Source: Aphis gossypii (taxonomy: Eukaryota > Arthropoda > Insecta > Hemiptera > Aphididae). From it: a stretch of DNA of 64,000 bases. Positions 1-13,100 of this stretch are shown in pieces (within the stretch, counting starts at the first letter, position 1; the number at the start of each line of letters is the position of its first letter). The notes below the pieces were generated by a model. It was not told the DNA's origin, did no database searches, and saw only the letters and a list, made by a program, of their open reading frames with translations. The position numbers and the translations under genes are program-made. Location of the stretch: the NCBI RefSeq assembly GCF_020184175.1, contig NC_065533.1, forward strand, positions 48,770,351 through 48,834,350, given 5' to 3'.

Positions 1-3000
1 GTATTAATATTGCACGTAGATATACGCCACGCCGTTATCTATATGCACGTACTATACTGGTTTCGTAGTGATAGTTCGGTTGCCTGTACTTGTCGTTCAA
101 GGGACACAATTAAAAATTGAATTTAATAGGGCCAAAGTGATGTACTTCCAGAAATGTGTTGTTTGTGAAATACTTTACAGGTGAAAAATAACCACTCGAG
201 TCACAGTATTACTTAAGTAATCAAAATATTGAATATAACTAACAATATAATATGCTGTGTTGTAGAATTTTATTTTGATAATTTAATGGTATAATATTAA
301 TACTTATGTTAGTAGATTAAAAAAAATTATAAAATGTTTAGGTAATTATTGTGTTATACACTTATATGTCAAACAATTTTAGAGACTTGATGTTTTTCCA
401 TCAGTTATTATACCAATTTCTATACTCAATGAAATTTTTAAAATTGTTTTAGTATAAAATATAAATTATAAATTATAACTATTTCTTTCAAATGCATTGG
501 TAATTTACACGGTAAATGGTAATTCTAGTATTGAAACAACAGATATTAAATAACATTTTTAATTTAATTCAATTACTATGCTTGTAGAAGTATTTATTTT
601 CTATAGTATATCTAGTCATACAATGACCAATACCTTACACCGAATGCATTTATTTGATATATTATTATTATGGTATCTGAAAAAATATGGGTATATTAAT
701 TAAACTTTACTTTGGTAGGTACCTAATTTATTTTGCAAAACCAGTTGAATTCGTCGATTTCCTAAATTAGTATTTGAAGTATGTTTTAATAAAATTTCAA
801 GACAATACTTTTTCTTATTTAACTACTCCACGAATTCAATTTTTTTTACATACTTAAGTAAAAATAAAAAAAAATACTTGCATTAAAAAAATAGAAATAG
901 GAATTTTTATTTTCATGTACCTAAGCTCTTTACAATGACAGATATGCTTTCAGTTACAGTGCGCATAATATTGTTGACTATATTATTTTATTTTATTTTC
1001 ATTGCATTTCAAATTTAAATACAGTGAGTGTAATATGAAAATATTTGTCACTAACAAACTGAACGTAATATTTCTCTTATTTCTATCAAACTACAACATT
1101 ATACTTCTATATACCCTACTATGTATATACTTTTTCGTTTAGATTCCACGTTGATCAAATTTACAATTTAAAATATTTTTGAGTAGACACAAATTTTATT
1201 TAAATACAGTTATTTTTTAAGATTAGGTACTGTATATATTAAGTTCTTAGAGTTTTTTCAAATTACTGTTAATTAATAGACATGTATTAACTTGTATTTG
1301 ATTCGACTAAGTTAATGAAAACACGCCTTAAAAATTAATTGTATAACACGGTGGATTCAATTCCATAAAAAATATTTTGTTATAATTTTATATATGATAT
1401 AGGCCATAGGGTATGCCTAGTACACACGTATATACTTTTTTTCTACGTAATATATTATAATTTTTTTTAGCGACAACAACATTGTCTTGCATTCAGCAAT
1501 TTATAATGTTGTATTGTATCTGTTTGTAATATAAATACATTTTAACGCGGACATAGGTTTGATTAAAGCTATAGGTAGTTTTAAATAAAACATAATATAA
1601 TTACATAATAATTTATATTTTCTTTAGTAATCGTAATAATTATTATACAATATAAATAATATATAATATTATAATGGAAATGTGTTTTAGGTACCTAATA
1701 GGTATTATTTTATTTGCAGAGTTTAAATAAAATTAAAGTTATTGACCGGTACAAATAATGAGTGATAATTTTTTTTTCGACTATCGATCGATATGCTATT
1801 CCCCACTATAGTTTTTTGATGTAGTGTATGCTACCTACGTATTGTCTACTATCAACTTTTTTTTTATTAATATGCTTATACACCCTTACTAGAATAACAA
1901 TTTATAATACAAAATAACAACTTATCACCTACCAGGTTTTATTAACAATATAACAATAATATATATTGTATGTACCTATAACGAGTATAACGTCTCTAAC
2001 GTCTCTCCAAAAGTTTTTAAAAGTAACAATTTTTTTTTTCATTATTTCTGAAGATAACTAGTAAACTATTTAAAATTGTCTATTTTCATATTGTGATTTA
2101 TTCATTTATTAAATATGTAGGTACACTCGATACACTTGGCAAAATTTTACTTTTACAGAATAAAATAAAATAGTTATACTGAGGCCACACTATGGTAGAG
2201 TTGATTATAAATACGTTAACATTTTTAAATAATCAAACTTGAAAAATTAAATTTCAAGTTTCCCTTATTATAGAAAGTACCGGTCGGCTACTATAATAAT
2301 AGTAGGTACGCCCATAGCATAATAATGCAAAAAATATAAAGCGTATGAAATTATAGTTATACCTACATTAAACTGAATTTTATATTTTCGGTAAAATACA
2401 AGGTTGAATAATAAATTTAATTTAAACAATATTAAATATTAAAATTTTACTTGGTAAAAATTACTTAAACTAATCAAAAACTTTAAGCAATTCGCTTAGA
2501 ACTACTACACTCACTATTGTTATTGTGTTATATGTCGAAATAACTATACACTGCAGAGTAAAATATAAAATACAGCAGTACGATAGTTTTTTCAGTAACA
2601 TTAAATATTTTTCGACCCGATTACGTTGGATTGAACAGGGAAATTTTTCTTGATAAACTAATGGGTATTTACATAATATGTGCACATTATTATAAAGGTA
2701 GTTGCATGCACAGTTCAACTTTCTTTTATATATTAACGCTTCTTTTTATATTAAATTTTGATAGGCCTTTTTTTTAGTCAACTAAATAATATTATCGTTC
2801 TACAGTCAATATTTCTCGAGCAAAAACAATTATTTCCAATTTAATCGCGAATACGTTTTATGTTTCGATTTATTATTATCAATTTAAATAAATGCATGTA
2901 AGGTAAAACTGTTTTTCTGAATTATTATATTAAATAATATTTAACTTGTAGTATAAAATATATTATTTAAGTATCTATATACTATACAATTTCAATTATT

Positions 3001-3836
3001 AAATAACAATAATGATAATTCAAATTTGATTGAAAATCTAATTCAAAAAACAAGTGTCGATATTAAAAAAAATATATAAGTTTTACTAGGCATGCATCGT
3101 GTTCGAGGGAGTTAAACATTTGAAATGTTCTTTATATATATGAACGTGCGGTATTAACTATAGCTCGTGGAAAAAGTTCCAATTCAGCCCAACGTAATCC
3201 GGTTAAGAAATTTAATGTTTTTAATTGTTAATTAAAAAACCTGAAAAACTGATGAAAATGTCTGTATATCATAACTGTCGTCATCGTTATTATCACAGTA
3301 TTATGATACAGTATACTACAGTGCGATAATTAACGAGTACCTTATATATAACGGCTTGTACAATATAATATTATATATACAACATATTATATAGTATATA
3401 AACTATAGGAATAAAATATGAAAATATGAAAAAAAAATACATAATAATATACTATATACATAACGAATTTAAGATTTGCTTACACAAAGTTTGTATATAA
3501 TCGTCTGTATAGGCCATAGCAGGGGAAAGAAAGTGGGACGATTTCACGAGAAAAAATTTAGAAGACATAATACAATAAATTCCAAGCGGTACAGAGTAAT
3601 AATGATATATAATAATATAATATTACACGTGAGAACAAAATATACGAACTCACAGTCACACCAAAAAAAAAAATAATAATTTAGACACATAATAATAAAA
3701 CGTAATAATATACAAACATTTTAAAACATATAATTTACGACCACGCGTCTAATTAATTATGTACATAACACCGTCGTTGTCGCGATACTCGTGTAGTTTG
3801 TATTATATATATATTATTATTATGTACACGCGACAA
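1..3836. other. AT-rich 3' flank of eya, no gene seen
   Basis: Open frames here are short and AT-driven, and no domain, tRNA or clean transposon end was recognised. Part of it may be 3' UTR of eya if a distal poly(A) site is used. Confidence 0.5.
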
Positions 3837-4037
3837 TTTAATACTACTAAATTATAATATAAAATATTATGTAATACTATCATAACGTCGTCACTGTGTC
3901 GAATCGTACACATATTATTATTATTATAATATATACACACGAAGACAACTGTGACGACGATATCACTGACACTGATGATGCTGCTACTGACACTGACGAT
4001 GTTGCCACTGATGAAGCTCCTGCAGTTTCCGATTAGC
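3837..4037 (-). other. eya: probable eya 3' UTR up to a candidate poly(A) signal
   Basis: The sequence just past the stop continues with CAG/CTG/TCA triplets (3945-4036) and then becomes AT-rich. An ATTAAA hexamer on the minus strand at 3842-3837 is the first plausible polyadenylation signal, but other A-rich hexamers follow, and in DNA this AT-rich the match could be chance. The true 3' end cannot be fixed from sequence alone. Confidence 0.3.
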
Positions 4038-4118
4038 TTAGAGAAATCCCATGTCGAGGGCGTTGTACAGAGCCCGGAGGTCACTGTGACCGGACACCCG
4101 CCAGAACGGAAAATTCAT
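4038..4118 (-). CDS. eya: eya last coding exon and stop codon
   Basis: After ttttttgcctttgcag the exon encodes MNFPFWRVSGHSDLRALYNA then LDMGFL and TAA (4040-4038), 26 residues. This matches the invariant C-terminal end of Eya (PFWRIS-HSDIRALY-ALDMGFL in insects), so the protein terminus is complete. Phase 0 at the acceptor agrees with the previous donor. Confidence 0.97.
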   Translation of the reverse strand: MNFPFWRVSGHSDLRALYNALDMGFL

Positions 4119-7100
4119 CTGCAAAGGCAAAAAAGTTAGAAATCGTTATAGTGCTACCCAACGAATCAGAACTTCGAGTTATAGTAAAAGTAACAATAAG
4201 TTTATGTCTAATGGCTCATAGTAAAGATGAAAACGTCTATACATTATGTATATATCTATGTACGTTTTGTTCAAACATCGATATACATTCGTTGCCCGTA
4301 GGCCAGTATCGCGTTTATATAAAAATGAGTGAAAAATGAAAAAAAAATTTTGTATACCTACATACTACAAATAGTAATACACAATAATAATATTAAGTAA
4401 TAATATTTTTTTCAATATTATGTGTGTATTAAATTTTATGCCATACCTATTACATTGCTATTATTATTAGTTTTTTTTTTTTTTGATCATACGTTTTATT
4501 ATTTTTCAACTTTCGTTTAGTGTTATCAATCGGTTTATGTTATCAGTTATGTCCCGTACCGAAGTGATTATATTAAGCGACAACCACTGTGTATAAGTTT
4601 TTAAAAAGGTCTTACAGAAATTTAGTTTTGGCTAACCAAAATCGATTTAATTTATTTATATATACATAAGGTTACCATTAATTACAGAAATAATAAACAC
4701 TCTTATATATAATATATTATATTATACATATGAACGGATTTTTATAGTTTATATACTCAAAAATTAGTCGATACAAAATTCTATATTCAATTCATTACTG
4801 GTGGTCGAATCAGTTCAGAAAGCGAGCTACACATCTATATCAATTTTTCCGTGAACCGAGATACAATAAAACCAAGACACGTCGATATAGCTCCGTATTT
4901 TATATTTTTTTTATCTTTTTTCTTGCTGAAAGAGGGTTTTACAGCTATATAGGTAAATAATAATTATTTTCTTATGGTAAGTACCTGTCGGGCGGCCCTT
5001 TCCTCTTCAGCCCCATCGCCAATTACCACATAAGTGCATTTCCGGCCGTATCTCTGCACCACTCTGTCAAAGCACGATTCTTTCGACGATCCAGTCGAAG
5101 TCGCGGACCCCGGAGTGCCGCCGCCGCCGGACTTGCCACCACCCGTCGATGGACCTCCGCCGCCACCTGAGGCCGAGTACACGTTTTCCACGGCAAAATG
5201 TGGTCCGAGCCCGTACAGAAGCAACTTGGCCAGCGCTGGTATCAGGTGCGTGGTGGTGACCAGAACGTTGACACAGTTAGGCCTACGGCGATCGTAAGTA
5301 GAGCTCAGTAAATAATATTCATGTAAGTACAGTATTATTGTTTGTTCAATAATAATAACGGACGTTAGCCATAGTGTAATTACAGAATATAATAATATAT
5401 TGTTAAAAACTTAAAGTTAGGTTAGGATATCGTATGGGTTTTCTATCAAAATACATTTATATCTCAAAGTGCCAATCGTATTTATAATTAACCTAATCAT
5501 CAGCTACAATTTCTGAAAACATTATTGAATTCCCAATGAAGTTATCAAGTTATTTTTAAAACAACTTTTCCAATTTTTTGAAATTGAACTCAAACCAAAA
5601 TCTTTTAAAATTATATTTATAAACGTTAATTAATATTAAGGATTTCTAAAAACGATCAAAAAGGTAATAACATAGACGTAAAAAAAACAAATTAAAAAAA
5701 AGTAAAGTTCATGACAAATTCAAATATTTTCAAAAATTGTATCGAATAAATATAGGTTAGTTAAGTAATATAATTGGTAAAAGATTGATATTATGGACAA
5801 TAAAAACAAAATAATTGGTATTTGGAGTTGCGCTATTTGTTTACAAACAGTCATACACACTAATGATCACTTTCTACACATATATTTACATGAATTGCAC
5901 GCACATGGAAAATTGCCTATATTTAACTCCTTAAAAACTATCGGTATTGAATCCTTTTAAACTAGAGGAAGAATTAAAGGTTTTCATCGGCCTGTCATCT
6001 GAACAAGAGACCCGATATAATATTTTGTTCAATGATTTGACAATAATTCTTATTATGGATGTTTTGAAGTTGAATCTTAAAGTTTATAAGCATCATGCAA
6101 AAAGAAAAAAGTGTTGATCGACGACTATTTGAGGAGCAAAAGAAGAGAGATTTAAACGACGATAGTGTAAAATCATGCTGAGAGGAGAGCAGTTTATATT
6201 AAAAGGACATTTTATAAAGCTAATAAATCTGTGTTGGACAGTCTTTACGAACGTTCACATTCTGCGGATCAAAGACAACTGAACTATACTCAACAATAGG
6301 TCGAACTAGATACACTGCAAACATATAATTTAAGCGAGTACCTACCTCCAGACCATTTTTTAAAATAATATATTATAAGTATTAGTATTGCAATAATAAC
6401 AATGAATACCAGTGTAACGATATACAGACAATTAAAATTAGTATGATGCATATTGAATAATAATAATATTATATTATATACAGTCATATGAGCTCACCTA
6501 GAATTGATGACGTTTAAGCACTTGACAGCCATTGTCAGCCAGTCGTCGGTGTGCAATTCGATGTCGCTTCGGAGCTGAAGCCAAGCGTCCCGTTTGCCAG
6601 GTCCTAACAACCCTAAAACACAAAAATCAAAAATGTCCATAAAACGTACAAATGCATAGGCTAAATTTAATATCAGACGCATAAATAGAGAGGCTTAGAT
6701 AGGGTGACCATACGTCCTGTTTTAAACAGGATTGCCCCGTTTTTCGTAGTATTTATAGTTTATACATACATTATATAAATATTATATATTATTTCATATT
6801 TTGACAATCAATATACCTATATTTTACTTATTGCAAAAAAAGGTCCTGTTTTTTTTTTTTTTTTTGAAATATGGTCACCCTAGACTTAGAGGCTAAGTCC
6901 GTCAAAAAAATGTTATTAGTCCCAAAATATATAATCATATTATGATGCACGTTATGCGATATTTTTTTATTTTTTTATATGACAATAATACCATTGAATA
7001 TAAAATTGAATGATATGTTAATTGTTTAAAAATATTATCATATAGATTTAATAAAAATAAATCTGATTTCGAACAATATACAAACGATATAAATCAATCT

Positions 7101-10100
7101 AAGCTTTATATGATCGTATTTGAAAATTGCTGTGTAATTCGTAAACATTAAAGTATAAATAGGTAGGTAATATATAATATTAAACACTCGTATAATAGTG
7201 TATCTATTTACGGATCTAAAAATGTTTTTTCAAGTCACCTTCGTAAAAAATCATTGAATCTTATTTATTTTTATGACTAACTTATAATTAATTTACCTAA
7301 ATATTATTATAAATCGTGAAAAATGTTATAAAATTATATGACCAGGAGTCCAAGAATGTATTTGATAATACTTTATAATTTTGATACAAGCCGCAAGGTC
7401 TTCAGTTTATATGTTATGTATCAGAATAAATGCACCGAATATTCAATTATTCTATTATATTTAATTAGTAGTGTTAAATTTAGTGTTTATCATAATGAAG
7501 TTATAAAATGTATTTAAAACTTAAGTACAATTTTTTCTAGTTAAATTTGTTTCCTATGATTTTATTGTGTATTTAATTATATATATGCGTAGTATGCATA
7601 TAATAAGTTGCCTTGGGTGAAACAATGTATGTAGAACTATTATAGCGCATTAGTAAAAATAATTTACTGTAAGTGTTGTTATTTATTTAATATTGTAATT
7701 AGATAGGTAAGTAAATTTTAAATCTGAAACCAAGTGCAGCGAAGAAAATTATTTTATTACTCCAAGAATTACTTCGTGAAGTAGAGTCAAGAATTCAGAC
7801 ACCCTTCCACCCCTCGCCATTTTCAAACATATTCTGTCAAATTGTAATTGTTATATGTCTATAAAAAAACAATAACAACACGAGTTAAGTCGATTTTAAA
7901 AACACACGCTGTTGTATGCATTATTTGAATTCCACGCTCGATTATTATGAAACTTCGCGCGTTGACATCAGCAATTGTACATTACGATCATGGATTAGTA
8001 TTATTATTATAAGTTGAAAAACAATCGATTTAGAAAAATAATCAATTAATATTGAAACGTAAATTTTAAATTTAATAATCGTAATAAATCATAAATAATT
8101 AATTATTATATTATATTACATTCCATGATTGACCATATTAAGTAGAAAAAAAAATTAAACAACATGAAAAAATATTTAGTACCTACCTTGGTATTTATCT
8201 TATTGATAATAATAATAATCTATAAAGTAAATATGTAAGTAAATATGATATTGTAATCAATGTACTTTTAAGCTATTGCATAGCTTTTATCGCAGGCGTG
8301 GTGACTGAAAATATATTTTTCGTAACGAAAAAGCGTGACCGTTACCCGTTAATTGTTACCATGGTTACCGAAAATAAAATAATAATAATAATAATCGTTA
8401 TCATTTATTTATTATTTTAGTTTAATATTATTCACTGTTATCTACCAACAAAACAAATGCATTTTGTCAAATCTTGAGATATGCGGTGTTGCAGTTTCAG
8501 CGACGATATACAGTATAATAATAAAAATAATATAATAATATAATAATATTATATTATATTATTATTATTATTTTTTTTATTAAATTTTATTAACTTCTTA
8601 TTTCGTGTTAATATGTAATACTGCAATAGCTTTATCGCGGCAGTCCCCGAGTGCCACTTGACTTTTATTTTATACTAAAACCAGCTTTTACTTCCAATCA
8701 TCGATAATCTACGATAATGACTTAAACCCGGAGGAAGTTAATATACGCATAAAGTATATCTATACTATGGTGACATAATTTATCTTATTTAGATCCGTTT
8801 TGAATAGAAAATCGTTTAATCGGAATAATTTATAGATAAGTATATATATATTACTTATTTTGTTACTAGAATATGAGTATAAGTATTTATCACGTTATAT
8901 TTACATAAATTATTTTCTCGTATTAAACAATTATCTGGTTGCTTTTACTAAATGTCCCTACTATTATTTGAATACATACTTCAATTTATTTCCAATCGAC
9001 AGCAGTATATCTAATAATAAAATAATCTATATAATACTATTTCCGATCGTTTTCGATTTCCGACTAATTGATTATTACACAGCTCAAGACGAATCGAATG
9101 ATTTCCCGGTCATGTAAAAGTACTACCGCCTATATTATATTATTATAATTACCTCCGACCGAGTTCCGGTACTGGTTGTACAACTCCTTGACCCGCCGGT
9201 ACCGGAACGCTAACTTCCGCATCCAATCCACGCCGCCACCACTGCCACCGGAACCGCCACCAACGGTACCACCTCTCAAGCCGCCGCTACCCCTCAGACC
9301 ACCCGTGGACGACGGATTGGCGACAGCCGTTGCCCCGCCACCGGCACCCATCAGGTGATGGTGCTGGTGCTGTTGGTGCTGCTGATGCTGATACGGCTGC
9401 GTCTGGTACTGCTGGTGCTGGTGTGGGTGATGGTGTTGCTGCTGTTGCTGGTGCTGTTGCTGCTGCTGGTGGTACTGCAGGTGTTGCTGGTGGTTGTTTC
9501 CAGCACTGGCACCGGTGCTGTTGAAGTGGTGCTGGTTGATAAAGTGGTTTTGGTGGTGTTGGGTGGAGGCCGTGGACGCGGAAAACCCGTCGGCACCGAA
9601 GTCGTAGCCCGACAGGTCTTGGCCGTTGTCGTCGGACGCGGCGTCGTCGATGTGCTGCGCCTGGTCACCGCCACCACACTCCTGCCGCACAAATCGAAAA
9701 AACGGATATAAAATAAAAAATATTGATGTATTAGCAGACGTATAATATAACTAGACAATGTACGGCCGCAACGTAAATAGTTTTATATTCCGGAAAACGT
9801 CCGACTTATTCTACCATAAAGAGGTCCGCCACGTTTACAATTTTGTAATCAATAAGAACCGAATAACTACAAAAAATATAATATAATATATACTATTATA
9901 AGTCTATGATAAAATCCAATTTATTTGATTACTTTATATTTTGATTATTGTCATATTATGTATAAACGAACATACTGTAAAACACGGACCTCTTTGATTG
10001 GAAAAGCTGTCTGTTTTACCGACACCAACGTTAAATCCAAGTCGGCTATCTATAGTTGTATTATATATTATATCAGTAGCTCATAGTATTATCGTTGTTG

Positions 10101-13100
10101 TTATAACAGTTATAACAATACAATCGCTGCTGAACAACTGTCACATACCTCGATTTCATTGAAAAAGAAATTCTGATCGGCCAACGTGAATATCATCTCT
10201 TCCATCCGGTACCCGAGCTGCTGCATGACCCGCTGGTCCTGTGAAAACGATAAGCAATGAACATGTTGACGATATTATATAGGTAGGTATACCTACCTTT
10301 TATAGATAATGTCTAATCGTCGTAATACCAACAAAAAGTGAATTTTGATTTCATACGTTTATCACTTACAAAATAATATTTAAGACGGTATTTTTATCTG
10401 TATAGATTTTTTCACGATATTTAAGCGAGCTATATATACAAGTATATATAAATGTAGTAGGTAGTTATGACTAAAACTCGGATTTTCATGTGTATTAAAA
10501 AGTATCGAAATATGTCATATAATATGCAATAAAAATCATGAAATATATAAGAGAAATTTCAAATAAGAATTTTTTTTCATTTTTTTAAAATTTATAAATC
10601 AATTAATAATAAAAAATAAATTATTTATTTTTACAAACGTTTGTGGTAATCAATTATTCATCTTATCTTTATTTCAGTTATTGTTTAATACCAACAAAAT
10701 CATTTTCAATATTTCTACTTGAGATAACATTATTTTATAGATGATTTTTTTATTATATGCAAAAATAATATGCAATAACCATTAAATAAGCAGGAATATG
10801 CGCAATAGACAATTTCGTCTGCAGTATCTTCAAGTTATTATGATTCGTAAAGATTACTGACAAAAATCCATAAGTTATAATAACTTAAATACATTTAAAA
10901 CGCTATCGAACTCACCTTTCCGTGAGCTACCGCGTAGCCGCCCGTCAATAACGAGTTGAACACGATGATGGTTTCGTCCAGGTCCCAAACGAACACTCTG
11001 TCTAGCGGCGGGCTCTGTTGCTGGTCCGTTGCCACCGCGGCCGGCGTCGCTGACACGACCGGCGGTCCGCCGCTGCCGAATTGCTGCTGTTGCATGTGCG
11101 GGTGGTGGTGTGGGTGCGTGTGTTGTGGGTGCAATAGTAACGGCTGCTGCTGCTGCTGTTGCTGCTGCTGCAATGCCGCCGCGGCCGCAGCCGAAACGCC
11201 ACCGGCCGCCGCCCTACGACCCCGGCCGCGACCACCGCCGCAACGGCCAGTTGTTCCACCGCCACCGCTGCCGCCGACTGCGTCGTTTATGGCTACCGAT
11301 GACGCCGTCCGCCTGGACTTGCCGGCGGATGGCGACGACAACACCGCTCCGGCGGCCGGATCCGCCGCTGCGGCCGCTGCAGCGGCTGCAACTGCTCTCA
11401 GTTGCATCAAGGCGGGTGTAGGAGGACTGTCTGCAACACGACGCAATAAAATGTGGTTTGAAATAAAACTACAGTTATGACATCGGGTGGAAAAACGAAG
11501 AAACTCGTCATATTATTATTATTATACATAAATATTGTCTATGGATATAATTTAATATTAAAGTTAAATTTAAAAAATATTTGAGCACAAGTTGAAGCGG
11601 ACTGCGATAACGGTGTTGCGTGTGTGAGTATAAATAACAGTTAACATGGACATCGAATGAAAATTTGAATAAAATATTTAAACTTTATTTGAATAATGCA
11701 ATACTAATAAAGTTTACATTCTGCCACTTGATATGGTAGGTTTGGATCTTTCGTCAAAAACCGCGCGTGCGCACTAAGATATTTTCTGTGATTAAAAATT
11801 ATTATTAAACCATTTAAATAAAGATTGAAATTATTCTGATAAATATATACATTTATTACTATATTGTTATAAATAAATACAATCACAATTGTTATAATTT
11901 TAATAGAATTAGAAAAAACTGGATACTTATTAGTTATTACCTATATTTTAATACATTACCTATAAATAATATATATTAATCTATTATTATTATTTACTCA
12001 ATTTTTTTAAATATTTAATGAAACAAAAAACAATTATAAATAATACGATTTGTAAACTATTTTTTTAGTCAATCCAAGGATAAATGTTATAGATGAAGAA
12101 ATTTATTCAGGCCTTACATGTATCAATATTTAAAAGCTATAGTATAATTTGAAACATTTGCGACACCAAAAAAGTTAAAACAAGTTAGATCTCCGAATTT
12201 GTAGTATCGACTACGAATTAATTTTAAAATGTAGACACAAAATTTTATCAATTTTTTTTTTGAAATTGAGGTGGGCATCTTATAACACATATTGTTTATT
12301 AAACAAATGGATTACGTATAAACTAGCGTGTTGCTCTATATAATGTCGGAAAAGCAAACTAAACCATATATATATGATATATCGCATATGAAATGTGATC
12401 CTAAAATTTAATTTAGACCACGCAAATCCATCTCCGAAATTACACCTATATATGAGTGTCTCGTACTGTATATCGGTAGCATCATTTTAGTTTCTTAATA
12501 TAGTCCGTCAAACTTTAGGCAGATCAATTGTTTGCAATATTGGGTCGCTTTCAGAAGTCATATAGTACACGGAGTGAAAGGTTGCTTATCAGCACAATGA
12601 TAATTGATGTTTGATATTAGTCAAACTGCAAAATCAACATTGATAAATTTATATTTCACGTTAAATAGGGGTGCCAATAATATGTGTGTCCAATTAGTCA
12701 CCCCTCCCGAAAAAAAAAAATTACACTAACCGGATGCCGGTGGTGCGGTTGTCAACGAAGGAACGGTGCCGCCGATCACCATCATCTGGTGGTGGTGCTG
12801 TTGTTGCATGCCGTGTTGCTGGTGCGGTGCACCCGGCACGACCGGTGGCTGTAACATGTGCTGCTGTTGCGACTGCTGGTGGTGGCCACCGTGGTGATGG
12901 ACGCCATGGTGTCCCTGGCCACCGGAGTTGCCGCCGTACAGCGCCGCCGCCGCCGCGTAAGCCGCAGCTGTGGCCGCAGCGGCCGTCGCCGACGACGGAT
13001 ATCCACCGTTGTCGGCTGCAGCCGCCGCGGCGGCCGTCACTACGTCGTCGTCGTCATCGTCACCGGCACCGCCGCCGTCGCTGACGCCGTGTTGTTGGTG

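Noticed and set aside
3951..4139. Plus-strand frame across the last eya exon
   Set aside because: Antisense shadow. The minus strand carries the conserved Eya C-terminus.
8516..8585. Long TAATAAT/ATTATTA palindrome as a possible terminator or hairpin
   Set aside because: Simple-sequence AT dyad of the kind found throughout this background. No evidence for a function.
9355..9711. Long plus-strand Leu/Val-rich open frame over the eya exon
   Set aside because: It is the antisense shadow of CAG/CAC triplets in the minus-strand eya exon, and the homopolymer-like residues have no domain.
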